Source: Mucilaginibacter jinjuensis
Lineage (GTDB): Bacteria; Bacteroidota; Bacteroidia; Sphingobacteriales; Sphingobacteriaceae
NCBI RefSeq assembly: GCF_028596025.1
Contig: NZ_CP117167.1
Span: 3,100,001 to 3,164,000 of the forward strand
Direction: 5' to 3'
Length of the DNA: 64,000 nucleotides
In this document: positions 8,399-17,496 of the stretch, in pieces
Layout of the letters: each line of letters opens with the position of its first letter
Numbering within the stretch: the stretch's first letter is position 1
The notes under the pieces: generated by a model
What the model was told of the DNA's origin: nothing
The model's database searches: none
The model's input: the letters and a program-made list of their open reading frames with translations, nothing else
Translations under genes and position numbers: made by a program

Positions 8399-9247
8399 TT
8401 ACAGCTGCATAGCAAACTGCAACCCAAACGTACCATCCTGAAAAGACGGCAACAAGATCTTACTTTTAGATTGTTTGGGCTTTTGCTGATCAAGAGGGAT
8501 GCTCTGATTTTTAGGTTTATCCTTATCTGGTTTTGTAAAAGCGTTACGGATATATGGATACAACAGGTAAGCGCCCTTGGTAGATAATATACCGAAACCC
8601 GCACCGGCAATCACATCGCTAAACCAGTGATCCTGGTGATAGATGCGGAAAACACCTGTAGTGGTAGCAAAAGTGTACCCGATAATACTAAACGCAATTG
8701 ATTTACCGCCTAACTCCTGCGACATAAACTCGGCTCCGTTAAACGCATTGGCCGTATGGCCGGAAGGGAATGAATAACGATCGGAACCATCTGGCCTTAA
8801 ACGGTGCGTGGCGTGCTTTAACGAAAATACGGTTAGCTCTAGCATTCCCTGCGATAGCGCGTAGATAAGCGTACGGTCAACAAATGTGTTTTTACCGTGT
8901 ATACCCACCAAGTTTACGGCATATACCAAAACCACTGGTGTATATTGAAAAAAGTTCTCTAAGTGAGCGGATGGAACAAAATCATGTTTGGCGGTCTCAT
9001 CATAAATAGAATGATCTAACTGCCTTAAAGGCGGAGCAAAAAACGAGGTAATACCATAACCAACCAATACAGCCGGTGGTACAAGCGCCCAGGGTTTACT
9101 ATGTAATTTTTTAACAGTATCGGGGGCGGTAAAAAGGTCCTTCTTAAGCGTATCCGGAATATTCTTTTTAGTCGTAGTATCTGTTTTTACTTGCGCATCA
9201 GCTCCAAAAGCAACCAGTATTAATATGATATAAAGTAAATGTTTCAT
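8399..9247 (-). CDS. PAP2-family membrane phosphatase
   Basis: The 282-aa protein has a signal peptide or first membrane segment at ~3-18 and several hydrophobic helices. It carries the three phosphatase motifs of the PAP2 (phosphatidic acid phosphatase type 2) superfamily: K144-x6-R151-P (KHATHRLRP), PSGH at 161-164 (SFPSGHTANAF) and R201-x5-H207-x3-D211 (RIYHQDHWFSDV). Likely substrates are phospholipid-type phosphate esters such as undecaprenyl pyrophosphate or phosphatidate on the periplasmic side; the exact one is not decidable here. It appears monocistronic. Confidence 0.88.
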   Translation of the reverse strand: MKHLLYIILILVAFGADAQVKTDTTTKKNIPDTLKKDLFTAPDTVKKLHSKPWALVPPAVLVGYGITSFFAPPLRQLDHSIYDETAKHDFVPSAHLENFFQYTPVVLVYAVNLVGIHGKNTFVDRTLIYALSQGMLELTVFSLKHATHRLRPDGSDRYSFPSGHTANAFNGAEFMSQELGGKSIAFSIIGYTFATTTGVFRIYHQDHWFSDVIAGAGFGILSTKGAYLLYPYIRNAFTKPDKDKPKNQSIPLDQQKPKQSKSKILLPSFQDGTFGLQFAMQL

Positions 9248-9649
9248 TAATGTAAAAAGTTGATTGGTGTAACTATTGTTTGCCTTGCGTACAGAAATTC
9301 TGTAACCATTTTTTTTAAATGAGGTTAGGCGTTACAATATTGTACCCCGGTTAATATAGAAATGGCTCTAATGCTGTGGATTTATCGCAGGGGAGAAGTA
9401 CAGCGGGATTTATGCTGAACACAACACGGGCCACCTTGCGGCTCAATATTGCGGGTTGTATGTTTTGTTTCATAGGAATTCTGATGTAAAGTATTCCCGC
9501 TATGATAACGTAACATTCTGGAGAGATTTAGGATTTGTTAAGTAAAGGTTAAAAAAATAGGGGCTAATGCCCCTATGTATATTTTTTTGACCCGGTTATG
9601 TTAAATCAAATCTGAAATTTGCCGGTAAAATGAATCTGTAATTGATAGC
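9248..9649. other. Intergenic region, no convincing gene
   Basis: This 400-bp spacer separates two minus-strand genes. It contains the terminator of the DUF5686 gene (9551-9576). A 40-codon frame on the minus strand (9351-9473) and overlapping plus-strand frames exist, but none resembles a known protein. The segment 9370-9480 is less AT-rich than the rest and may be a decayed or repeated sequence. The promoter of the PAP2 gene should lie near 9250-9320. Confidence 0.4.
9551..9576 (-). terminator. Intrinsic terminator of the DUF5686 gene
   Basis: The 8-bp stem ATAGGGGC / GCCCCTAT with a TAAT loop (9557-9576) is followed on the minus strand by seven T residues (the A-run 9551-9557). It lies about 75 bp beyond the stop codon of the minus-strand gene at 9650-12223. 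Confidence 0.85.
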
Positions 9650-12223
9650 TTAAAAATCGAATCCGAAGCTAAATTTGATACCGTACTTAGAAACATCCGG
9701 ATGATCCAGGTAGTTAAACCTTCTGATCACATCAAAACGGAAAACTTTAAATATGTTACCGATACCGGCACCAGCTTCCATATATGGTGTGTGGCCCAGT
9801 GCATAAGTACCATTAGCGCCACCCGTACCAATCGGGAAGTTATACAAACCGGCTGAGTTCTGCGGATCATTTTCGGCTCTCAGCCCACCGTATAACGCTT
9901 TAAATGATAAATATTCGCGCCATTTTAAGTGCTCGATCAACGGTATTTTATTCAGAAAAAAGCCACTGAAGCATTGGGTGTAATTGAAGCCCACATAATG
10001 ATCGCTCACAAATTCGAGGTAATCCATTTTATTGTATGCATCTGGATCATAGGCTATGGATTGGTTAGCCGGGCTGATATTTAACAGCGGGAAAGGTACT
10101 TTACCAATTAAATAACTTCCCAGCACTTTAACATCAGCATAACCTAATTGCGACATGTAAAAACGCTTATAAATAGTACCACCAATATTGGTATAGGAGT
10201 ACGAGCCGTTAAGCACGCCTTTAATGCCCTGGTTGATCTGTAAATTATAGATCGGATATTTACTATGGATCGTATGGCGCGATTCTGTACCCTGCAAAAG
10301 CTTTTCGTGCGGGGCAAAGCGCAAGCCGAGGTCAATTTCGCTCACCGTTAAGTTATGCACCAGCGTTCCGGCAGGGTCGTTATATTGAAACTGCAGGGTA
10401 CCGGCGGGTTGTTGGTTCCAGTTCTTGAAGGCTATATTATAAGAGAAATGGTTTTCAAAATCCTTCACATACTCAAACCGGAAAATCTTATTATATAACC
10501 AATAATCTGTTTTTCCAGATTGGAAAGAAGCAAGCGCCTGCTGGTCATTATTGATCACGAAGTTTTCGCCCGGTACACCCAGATCATACAGGTAACTTAT
10601 CTTAAAATAATCATTAGGGAAACGCCAGAACTGTGTTTTATTTAATGAAAAATACGCGGCAGCATCATACTTTAAAATATGATCGCGAAAGCCATAACCT
10701 GCATAACCCTGCAGGTATAAAGTTTTATTAAATTGTGGGGTGGTACGCCCGCCAACCTGCACGCGCGAGCCTTCCTGGCTGTTGTATGAGTATATGGCAC
10801 CTACCGGGCCTAATTCTACTCTGTTCCCAAATGAAGGTATGTAACCACCGGTTAAGGCATAAGCCAGGTTGGTTTCTGTTTTATAAGCCTTCATTTTTTC
10901 GAGCTTATGTACCTTATCATAAACCTCGTTTTGTTTGGCTGTAAGCGTATCAGTTCGGTGGCTTAGCCAGTAGGTACTATCCTGTAGCGCCACATTAGGG
11001 GCAGTTTGCAGTTCCCTGCCATCATAAAACGATGCTGGCTGGGGCGAGTTTAATTTGTAGTTAGAAAAAAATACCGTTCGCTCGCCAAATACACCCATTC
11101 CTTTGGTTTTAGAAATTCCAAAATCGGCCTTAACATCACTCTTGGTTAAGTAATATTTATCATCGGGATGTAGTTGAAAATCAAGCGTGATCTTCATCGT
11201 ACGGATAAAGTTGATGTTGATCTGCTTATTCACATTCAACTCGCACGACTGTACTGCATAGCGGCCATCGAGGGTAACGGCCAATTTTCCCTCAAAGAGT
11301 AAGTCGCCTTTGTTACGGGGGGTAAAGCTAAGTTCAACCAACTTCTTACCATCCTGCTGAATGGTATCCGTAATAAAAAACTTATAATAATCGGGGGAGT
11401 GATCGGCAATAGGGCTTAAAAACTGGTTGCTGATAATAAAGATGTTGTTCTCATAAATATCAATGTTATTACCATACATCCGGTTCAGGTAAATATCCAA
11501 ACCTGCCGTATCAATAAACTTAATAATGTTAACCCCTTTTTGTGCATTAAGCTGCTGAATTAACTTCTTCGGCTCTTTGCGATAATAAACCTGTGAAAAT
11601 TTCTCATTGAAATATGCCGGAAGTATAGGTGGTTTCAGCCCATAAACATTGGGCGTGGTATCAAGCATAAACTTAAACTTCTTAAACAAAAAGTTATTCA
11701 TTAAACCTGCCGGGATGTCGAAGAATGATAAACCGATACGCTCATACTGGTCGTACTGAATATAATCAGCACTCTCCATACGGTTCTGCTTTTTATGGTC
11801 AATCACCTGTTGAATCAATTCAACGGCAGGGTTTCCTTTGTTCCTGTATTTTGTTTTTTTTCCTGATGTTATTTTTACTTCGTTAAGCTGGGTTTGGCTT
11901 TTTTGCAGGCGGATCTGCAATTCGTTCATTTGTCCAGGAGTAATCGTTTTAACAAAACTTTGGTAACCAACATAAGAAAACGTAACCCGGCTAAACTGGC
12001 CAGGAGCGCTTAACGTAAAGTTTCCCTGGTCGTCTGAACTGGTGCCGTATTTACTCCCGGTAAAACTAATACTAATATAAGAAAGTGGGTGCCCGGTGCT
12101 GGCATCAACAATTTTACCGCTTACGTGGGTAGCGCTCTGTTGTGCGAAGCTTAAAAACGGAAAAAAAATAAAGAATAGGCAGCCTGAAATTTTTAATGTA
12201 GAAAAGTTTAAAAACGATGGCAT
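9650..12223 (-). CDS. DUF5686 / carboxypeptidase-regulatory-like outer-membrane protein
   Basis: This large protein has 857 aa from the ATG at 12223; a TTG 18 codons upstream is possible, but the ATG places a good signal peptide (ISGCLFFIFFPFLSFA) at the N-terminus. A CarboxypepD_reg-like domain follows (VSGKIVDASTGHPLSYISIS to LQIRLQKS), then the long DUF5686 region, ending in alternating strands and a terminal Phe (FSFGFDF), as expected of an outer-membrane beta-barrel. Such proteins are widespread in Bacteroidota and have no established function. It is monocistronic with its own terminator. Confidence 0.85.
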   Translation of the reverse strand: MPSFLNFSTLKISGCLFFIFFPFLSFAQQSATHVSGKIVDASTGHPLSYISISFTGSKYGTSSDDQGNFTLSAPGQFSRVTFSYVGYQSFVKTITPGQMNELQIRLQKSQTQLNEVKITSGKKTKYRNKGNPAVELIQQVIDHKKQNRMESADYIQYDQYERIGLSFFDIPAGLMNNFLFKKFKFMLDTTPNVYGLKPPILPAYFNEKFSQVYYRKEPKKLIQQLNAQKGVNIIKFIDTAGLDIYLNRMYGNNIDIYENNIFIISNQFLSPIADHSPDYYKFFITDTIQQDGKKLVELSFTPRNKGDLLFEGKLAVTLDGRYAVQSCELNVNKQININFIRTMKITLDFQLHPDDKYYLTKSDVKADFGISKTKGMGVFGERTVFFSNYKLNSPQPASFYDGRELQTAPNVALQDSTYWLSHRTDTLTAKQNEVYDKVHKLEKMKAYKTETNLAYALTGGYIPSFGNRVELGPVGAIYSYNSQEGSRVQVGGRTTPQFNKTLYLQGYAGYGFRDHILKYDAAAYFSLNKTQFWRFPNDYFKISYLYDLGVPGENFVINNDQQALASFQSGKTDYWLYNKIFRFEYVKDFENHFSYNIAFKNWNQQPAGTLQFQYNDPAGTLVHNLTVSEIDLGLRFAPHEKLLQGTESRHTIHSKYPIYNLQINQGIKGVLNGSYSYTNIGGTIYKRFYMSQLGYADVKVLGSYLIGKVPFPLLNISPANQSIAYDPDAYNKMDYLEFVSDHYVGFNYTQCFSGFFLNKIPLIEHLKWREYLSFKALYGGLRAENDPQNSAGLYNFPIGTGGANGTYALGHTPYMEAGAGIGNIFKVFRFDVIRRFNYLDHPDVSKYGIKFSFGFDF

Positions 12224-12513
12224 CAATCGCTTGGGCGAGACTAAACCAATGATATAATTCCAAAAAGAAAGTAACAAATTAAAATAGTATTAGGTAAATG
12301 CTTAAAATCAAAGTAATTATCTTTCCATATCAATATTTAATCTGTAATAATATACAAAGTAAAAAAACGATTCTGGATTGTTTCTGAACGGACTGCCATG
12401 CTAACGGAATTGACCGTGATAATGTTTGTTAGTTATAACGTAATATAACGCATAACAGCGTATTTTTAGCATAAAACGCGAAAATTTAATGGTGGCTTAA
12501 TATTATTACAATG

Positions 12514-12548
12514 GCCTAATAATGCAGTGCAACATTATGCCTAATAAT
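12514..12548. promoter_or_regulatory. Pair of 10-bp direct repeats, possible regulator sites
   Basis: GCCTAATAAT occurs at 12514-12523 and again at 12539-12548, start to start 25 bp, about 120-160 bp upstream of the Lrp-type gene. Repeats at a spacing of about two helical turns can serve multimeric regulators. There is no direct evidence that this pair does. Confidence 0.3.
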
Positions 12549-12577
12549 TATTAATACGGGCGCAAATGATATTCTGA

Positions 12578-12589
12578 AACGTATACGTT
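12578..12589. promoter_or_regulatory. Palindrome AACGTATACGTT, candidate Lrp-type operator
   Basis: A 12-bp perfect palindrome lies 83 bp upstream of the Lrp/AsnC gene start. Lrp-family proteins usually bind short palindromes near their own promoters, so autoregulation is plausible. No second exact copy was found at the other promoters of the cluster. Confidence 0.35.
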
Positions 12590-12671
12590 ATAAAAAGTAA
12601 GCTTTTTGTGTATTGTTTTTATAAGAATAGCTGAAATTCTATATATTTTAGCGAGTAAAATTTAATATTTT

Positions 12672-13163
12672 ATGAGTTTATCACCTTCTTCCAATCAGAA
12701 TAATGCCCCTCTTGACGATCTAGATTTATCAATTTTAATGCTCTTACAAGGAGACGGCAGAATGTCTTTTACGGTGATGGCCGAGAAACTGAATGTATCA
12801 ATCAGCAACATCCGTATACGGGTAGGTAAGCTTATTGAAGATAAAACTATACAAATTGTTGGCCGGGTTAACCCCGAAAAAGTAGGTTTCCATGCTTATG
12901 CACACGTTAAGATTGCTGTAAGACCCGCAAATTTGATTCAAAACGTTACAGATCAGTTGTTACACATACCCGAGGTTAGTTTCCTGGCAACCACTTCGGG
13001 CGATTTTGACATCGTGGTAGATTTAATGTGCCGCGATAACAGTCACCTGGTTGCGGTTGTAAATGAACATATTGTACCGATAGAAGGGGTTTATCAAACC
13101 AAAACAGATATCAACTTTAAGATACTGAAATATGCACAGCCAAATCTTGGCCCTTTGAGATAG
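12672..13163 (+). CDS. Lrp/AsnC-family transcriptional regulator
   Basis: The 163-aa protein has an N-terminal winged HTH (LDDLDLSILMLLQGDGRMSF, then VMAEKLNVSISNIRIRVGKL) and a C-terminal RAM ligand domain (about 75-155, HAYAHVKIAVRP to TSGDFDIVVDLMCRD). Members form octameric rings that sense amino acids or related metabolites. It is the first gene before the pyrimidine catabolism cluster on the same strand, so its likely role is to control the cluster, perhaps sensing beta-alanine or a pyrimidine intermediate. That ligand is an inference. Confidence 0.92.
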   Translation: MSLSPSSNQNNAPLDDLDLSILMLLQGDGRMSFTVMAEKLNVSISNIRIRVGKLIEDKTIQIVGRVNPEKVGFHAYAHVKIAVRPANLIQNVTDQLLHIPEVSFLATTSGDFDIVVDLMCRDNSHLVAVVNEHIVPIEGVYQTKTDINFKILKYAQPNLGPLR

Positions 13164-13294
13164 CAGGGTACGATACTGCTGCGTTTCGCAAAAGAAAGAA
13201 TGCAATTATTTGATTTATAAAAAGATCCGAATAATTGCATTTTTTGTTTTTAATAGTTAGATTTAAGTTTAATTGTTTTTTTTATTAATAATAA

Positions 13295-14185
13295 ATGCAA
13301 AAATTAGATTCGATTGCTACTTCCGAACTTATATTGAGTAACCGGGGAGCTATTTACCATTTAGATATACTGCCCGAAGAAATTGCCACCAATATTATAA
13401 CCGTTGGCGACCCGGAACGTGTGCCTGAGGTAAGCAAGCATTTCGATAGGATAGAGGTGAAACGGCAGCACCGCGAATTTGTAACGCATACGGGCTACAT
13501 CGGTAAAAAGAGGCTTAGCGTGGTTTCTACCGGCATAGGTACAGGTAATATTGATATTGTACTGAATGAGCTTGATGCACTTCATAATATTGATTTTGAA
13601 ACACGCGGTATTAAGGCAGATTTAAAACAGCTGAATATTGTACGGATCGGTACATCTGGTTCGGTGAGTAAGGAGATCCCGGTTGATAGCTTTCTGTTAT
13701 CAAGCTACGGTTTAGGTTTAGATAATATGCTGAACTTTTATGATGTACCGAATAATATAGCCAATCAGGAAATATTGGATGCCTTTATTGAGCAAACAGG
13801 CTTAAGTACTAAAGTTGCGAAACCTTATTTGACGGCTTGCTGCGAAAGTTTAGCTAAGCATTTTAAGGAAGGCTTTTATAGCGGCATTACGGTTACTGCT
13901 CCGGGGTTCTACGGTCCGCAGGGTAGGGTGCTGCGCTTAGGTTTAAGTAATCCAGGCTTTATTGATACGCTGGGTGATTTTGAATTTAAAGGCAACCGCA
14001 TCAGCAACCTCGAGATGGAAACAGCCGGCATCTATGGCTTAGGAACATTGCTTGGGCATAACGTGTTGAGTTTAAATGCCATACTGGCCAATCGGGTAAC
14101 CGGCGATTTTTCAAAGAATCCACAGGATACGATTGATGGGTTAATTAGCAAATCGATAGAGATCTTATCGGGTATAAATAATTGA
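13295..14185 (+). CDS. Nucleoside phosphorylase, probable uridine phosphorylase
   Basis: The 296-aa protein belongs to the PNP/UDP phosphorylase family. An early NIITVGDPERVPEVS segment forms the phosphate-binding site, IVRIGTSGSVS the central glycine motif, and NLEMETAGIYGLG the purine/uridine phosphorylase signature with the Glu-Met-Glu ribose-binding residues. It would split uridine plus phosphate into uracil and ribose 1-phosphate in the cytoplasm, feeding uracil to the reductive pathway encoded downstream. A purine substrate cannot be excluded from sequence, but the context favours uridine. The next gene starts 15 bp downstream. Confidence 0.85.
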   Translation: MQKLDSIATSELILSNRGAIYHLDILPEEIATNIITVGDPERVPEVSKHFDRIEVKRQHREFVTHTGYIGKKRLSVVSTGIGTGNIDIVLNELDALHNIDFETRGIKADLKQLNIVRIGTSGSVSKEIPVDSFLLSSYGLGLDNMLNFYDVPNNIANQEILDAFIEQTGLSTKVAKPYLTACCESLAKHFKEGFYSGITVTAPGFYGPQGRVLRLGLSNPGFIDTLGDFEFKGNRISNLEMETAGIYGLGTLLGHNVLSLNAILANRVTGDFSKNPQDTIDGLISKSIEILSGINN

Positions 14186-14200
14186 TATAAACCAATTATC

Positions 14201-15658
14201 ATGAAATACGGGAAGGTTAAAAATTATATCAACGGGAAATTTACAGATGCCTTAACATCCGCTTCGCTGGATGTGGTATCGCCGATTGACGGGAATTTAT
14301 TATCGCAAGTTCCTTTATCGGGAGCTGATGATTTGGATCTGGCCGTTAAAGCGGCAAAGGCTGCTTTTAAAGAATGGTCGCAAACGCCTATAAAAGTTCG
14401 TGTGCAGGTATTCTTTAAATACAAATACCTCCTGGAGCAAAACCTCGAAGAACTGGCCCGACTAGTTCAGGAGGAAAATGGCAAAACCTATACCGAAGCC
14501 GTTGCCGAAATTGAGAAAGCCATTGAATTGACTGAGTTTGCATGCTCATTACCCCAACTCATTACCGGCGAACTACTCGAAGTAAGCAAAGGCATTGAAT
14601 GCCGTATCGAATATGTGCCGCTGGGCGTGGTTGCATCTATTGTACCATTCAACTTCCCGAGCATGGTGCCTAACTGGACTATCCCGAATGCATTAACGTT
14701 GGGTAATTGCATGGTGATAAAACCATCAGAAAAAGTGCCGTTAAGTGTTGGCCGAATAGCTGAACTATTAAAAGAGGCTGGCTTACCCGATGGAGTATTT
14801 AACGTAGTGCATGGCGATAGCACCATTGTAGAAGCTATTTGCGATCACCCCGATATTGAGGCAGTATCATTTGTGGGATCAACTAAAGTAGCCAAGATTG
14901 TATACCGCCGTGCTACTTATAACTATAAACGCTGCCTGGCTTTGGGAGGGGCAAAGAACCACTTATTGGTATTACCCGATGCCATACCGGGCATGACGGC
15001 GCAAAACGTAACCGCCTCGATGAGTGGTTGCGCCGGTCAGCGGTGTATGGCAGCATCAGCAATGGTAGCTGTGGGTAAGGTGGATCATATCATAGATCAG
15101 ATTGTGGTGGAGGCCAATAAGGTGATACCGGGCGATAATCTGGGTGCAGTAATCAGCAAGGAGTCAAAAGACCGTATCGAAAAATACATTACCGATGCCG
15201 AAACGCAAGGCGCTAAAATACTGGTGGATGGCCGAAATATTAAAGTAACCGGTAAAGAAAACGGCTTCTATATCGGCCCAACGGTGATTGATTATGTAAC
15301 ACCTGAAATGAATATTGCCAAAGAAGAAGTATTCGGACCGGTGATCAGCATTATGCGTACCAATACTTTGGATGAGGCTTTGGCGATTGAAAATGCCAAT
15401 CCTTATGGCAACGCTGCATCGGTGTTTACCCAGAATGGCGGTGCCGCAAGGCATGTCATCAACAATGCCAGTGCAGGTATGATCGGTATTAACGTTGGTG
15501 TACCTGTTCCGCGTGAGCCGTTTTCATTTGGTGGCTGGAACGAAAGCAAATTTGGCGTTGGGGATATTACCGGAAAAAGTTCAATTGAGTTTTGGACTAA
15601 GCTTAAAAAATCAACCACCAAATGGAACCCTGATGCAGGGGTGAACTGGATGAGTTGA
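14201..15658 (+). CDS. mmsA: CoA-acylating (methyl)malonate-semialdehyde dehydrogenase
   Basis: The 485-aa protein is an aldehyde dehydrogenase superfamily member of typical length. It shows the VPFNFPSMVPNWTIPNAL motif and the catalytic Cys282 in CAGQRCMAAS; the GQRCMA context is characteristic of methylmalonate-semialdehyde dehydrogenases, which need no Glu general base. It would convert malonate semialdehyde to acetyl-CoA and CO2 using NAD+ and CoA, the last step after the beta-alanine aminotransferase encoded at 16128. The same enzyme class also serves valine and inositol breakdown, so a dual role is possible. It lies 15 bp after the phosphorylase gene. Confidence 0.92.
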   Translation: MKYGKVKNYINGKFTDALTSASLDVVSPIDGNLLSQVPLSGADDLDLAVKAAKAAFKEWSQTPIKVRVQVFFKYKYLLEQNLEELARLVQEENGKTYTEAVAEIEKAIELTEFACSLPQLITGELLEVSKGIECRIEYVPLGVVASIVPFNFPSMVPNWTIPNALTLGNCMVIKPSEKVPLSVGRIAELLKEAGLPDGVFNVVHGDSTIVEAICDHPDIEAVSFVGSTKVAKIVYRRATYNYKRCLALGGAKNHLLVLPDAIPGMTAQNVTASMSGCAGQRCMAASAMVAVGKVDHIIDQIVVEANKVIPGDNLGAVISKESKDRIEKYITDAETQGAKILVDGRNIKVTGKENGFYIGPTVIDYVTPEMNIAKEEVFGPVISIMRTNTLDEALAIENANPYGNAASVFTQNGGAARHVINNASAGMIGINVGVPVPREPFSFGGWNESKFGVGDITGKSSIEFWTKLKKSTTKWNPDAGVNWMS

Positions 15659-15967
15659 GGGTAGGTGAGTAGTGAGTGGTTGAATGGTGAGTGGTTGGAT
15701 AGTTGTAGAGCTTTTTGTTCTTCGCTACCGTCCCGATTATCATTGGGATGGTGGTACTTGGGTAAGGTTTCACCTTACGGTAAGCTGAAAGCTTACAATA
15801 GTATAAGTCACAAGTTACGCTGCGCTAAACTTGCGACAGCGGGTGCGCAGGCCGCGTTAGCGATTGCAGTGGAAAGCCCACAGCAGGATGGGGAATGTGC
15901 GGTTGCAGGCGAGGACTTGCAACGGAAAGCGCGGCCCGCCGATAGGCGGGAACGCCCAAAGTATTGA
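15659..15967. repeat. Hairpin-rich, GC-shifted intergenic element
   Basis: This gene-free stretch interrupts the pyrimidine cluster; the rest of the 469-bp gap, to 16127, is AT-rich and featureless. It begins with degenerate GTGAGTGGTTG repeats (15665-15705). An imperfect hairpin at 15726-15755 follows, then two back-to-back hairpins with perfect 7-bp stems and 3-nt loops (15762-15778 and 15780-15796), a CAAGTT/AACTTG hairpin (15811-15833) and CCCGCC-GATA-GGCGGG (15935-15950). A frame of 100 codons crosses it but has atypical composition and is not accepted. It could be a dispersed repeat, a structured RNA or a terminator/attenuator. Confidence 0.6.
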
Positions 15968-16127
15968 TTAAGATTATAGTTCGTAATAAATTGATTAAAT
16001 GAGATTTTAAACTCATTTATCTAAAATATATAGTTTCAGATTTAACACTAAAAATTGAATTTGAAATAAGTGTTGGTTAACTTTAATAGTGTATTAACAA
16101 AATATTGAACATTAGCTACTTAACAAT

Positions 16128-17480
16128 ATGCAAACCACAGAAACACTAAGCGAAGCCGAAGAAATTATCCAGAACAGCATGGATTACACCCTGTTTTCGT
16201 GGAGTAAACAGAAAGGCATTAACCCCATTGCGGTAAAGTATGCCGAAGGGGTTTACCTATACGACTACGAAGGTCAGCGTTATATCGATTTTTCGTCAGG
16301 TTTGATTAATGTGAACATTGGTCACGGTAATCAGCGGGTTACGCAGGCGGTGGTTGAGCAAATGCAGCAGGTAAGCTATGTTACGCCGGGTTGTGTTACC
16401 AAAGCACGCGGCGACCTCGGTAAAAAACTCGCCGAGATTACGCCGGGCAACCTCACCAAAACCCTCTTTACAGTTTGCGGTGCTACAGCTATTGAAAATG
16501 CCATTAAGCTGGCACGTATGTATACCAGCAGACATAAGATTATTGCGCGGTACCGGGCATTTCACGGCTCATCTTACGGGGCAATGACGGCCGGGGGCGA
16601 TCCGCGGAAGTTAGCTGCCGATTCGCAGCAGGCACCGAACATTGTACATGTAGAAGATCCGTACTGCTACCGTTGCCCCTGGGGGAAAGAGATTAGTTCT
16701 TGCAACCGGGAGTGTGTAAGTCATATAGAAAGAGTAATTGAGTTTGAAGGCCCTGAAAATGTGGCCGCCATATTAATGGAGGGCGAAAGTGGCTCATCAG
16801 GCTGTATTAAGTACCCGCCCGATTACTTACAGAAGATCCGTGCGCTATGCGATAAACACGGCATTTTATTAATTGCCGATGAGGTGATGAGCGGATTTGG
16901 TAGAACTGGCAGATGGTTTGGTGTTGATGTGCACGGCGTTGTGCCCGACATGATTGCCACCGCCAAAGGCATAACCGCGGGCTATTTGCCACTGGGTGCG
17001 CTGATTGTAACCGATACCATTGCCGATTATTATAACGACAGGCCGCTGATGTTGGGGTTAACCTATTCGGCACATCCGGTAACCTGCGCGGCTGGTGTTG
17101 AGGTACTTAAGATTTATGAAGACGAAAACCTGATCGAAAACGCCGCAGCCATGGGCGCATATATTGAACAGCAGGTTGAAGAAATGAAATTGATACACCC
17201 ATCAATCGGCGATTTCAGGAATACGGGGTTACTGGGTTGTATTGAACTGGTGAAAAACCGCAATACCAAAGAACCAATGGCGCCATTTAACGCCAAGCCC
17301 GATGAAATGGCCATTATGAATAAAGTGGCTGCCAAGATCAAGGAACTGGGTATGTACGCTTTTGTGCGGTGGAACTATGTGTTTATTGCCCCGCCGTTAT
17401 CTATCACCAGAGCACAGGTTGATGAAGGGCTGGCAATTATATCGAAAGCATTGAGTATAGCAGATGAATATGTATATTAA
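16128..17480 (+). CDS. Class III aminotransferase, probable beta-alanine transaminase
   Basis: The 450-aa protein is a fold-type I PLP enzyme. The PLP lysine is Lys280 in DMIATAKGITAGYLPLGAL. The preceding ADEVMSGFGRTGRWF holds the cofactor Asp. A CYRCPWGKEISSC segment (~180-195) with several Cys is also seen in related omega-aminotransferases. In this context it most likely moves the amino group of beta-alanine to a keto acid, giving malonate semialdehyde for MmsA (14201). 4-aminobutyrate or taurine transaminase activity cannot be excluded. It heads a tight plus-strand series continuing to preA; the transporter gene starts 16 bp downstream. Confidence 0.85.
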   Translation: MQTTETLSEAEEIIQNSMDYTLFSWSKQKGINPIAVKYAEGVYLYDYEGQRYIDFSSGLINVNIGHGNQRVTQAVVEQMQQVSYVTPGCVTKARGDLGKKLAEITPGNLTKTLFTVCGATAIENAIKLARMYTSRHKIIARYRAFHGSSYGAMTAGGDPRKLAADSQQAPNIVHVEDPYCYRCPWGKEISSCNRECVSHIERVIEFEGPENVAAILMEGESGSSGCIKYPPDYLQKIRALCDKHGILLIADEVMSGFGRTGRWFGVDVHGVVPDMIATAKGITAGYLPLGALIVTDTIADYYNDRPLMLGLTYSAHPVTCAAGVEVLKIYEDENLIENAAAMGAYIEQQVEEMKLIHPSIGDFRNTGLLGCIELVKNRNTKEPMAPFNAKPDEMAIMNKVAAKIKELGMYAFVRWNYVFIAPPLSITRAQVDEGLAIISKALSIADEYVY

Positions 17481-17496
17481 GCATTTGTAAATCACA

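Larger units (their letters stand above)
12224..12671. other. AT-rich divergent intergenic region upstream of the Lrp gene
   Basis: This ~450-bp region separates the divergent DUF5686 and Lrp-type genes, so it holds two promoters. It contains a 10-bp direct repeat at 12514/12539 and a 12-bp perfect palindrome at 12578-12589, described separately. TATATTTT at about 12644-12651 resembles the Bacteroidota -7 element TAnnTTTG but is not exact. I see no RNA gene or ORF. Confidence 0.5.

Noticed and set aside
9351..9473. 40-codon minus-strand frame MKQNIQPAILSRKV...
   Set aside because: It is too short, has no recognisable family, overlaps equally open frames on the other strand, and has no conservation evidence available here.
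15665..15967. 100-codon plus-strand frame
   Set aside because: It covers the hairpin array, has low-complexity and atypical composition, resembles no protein I know, and starts inside simple repeats.
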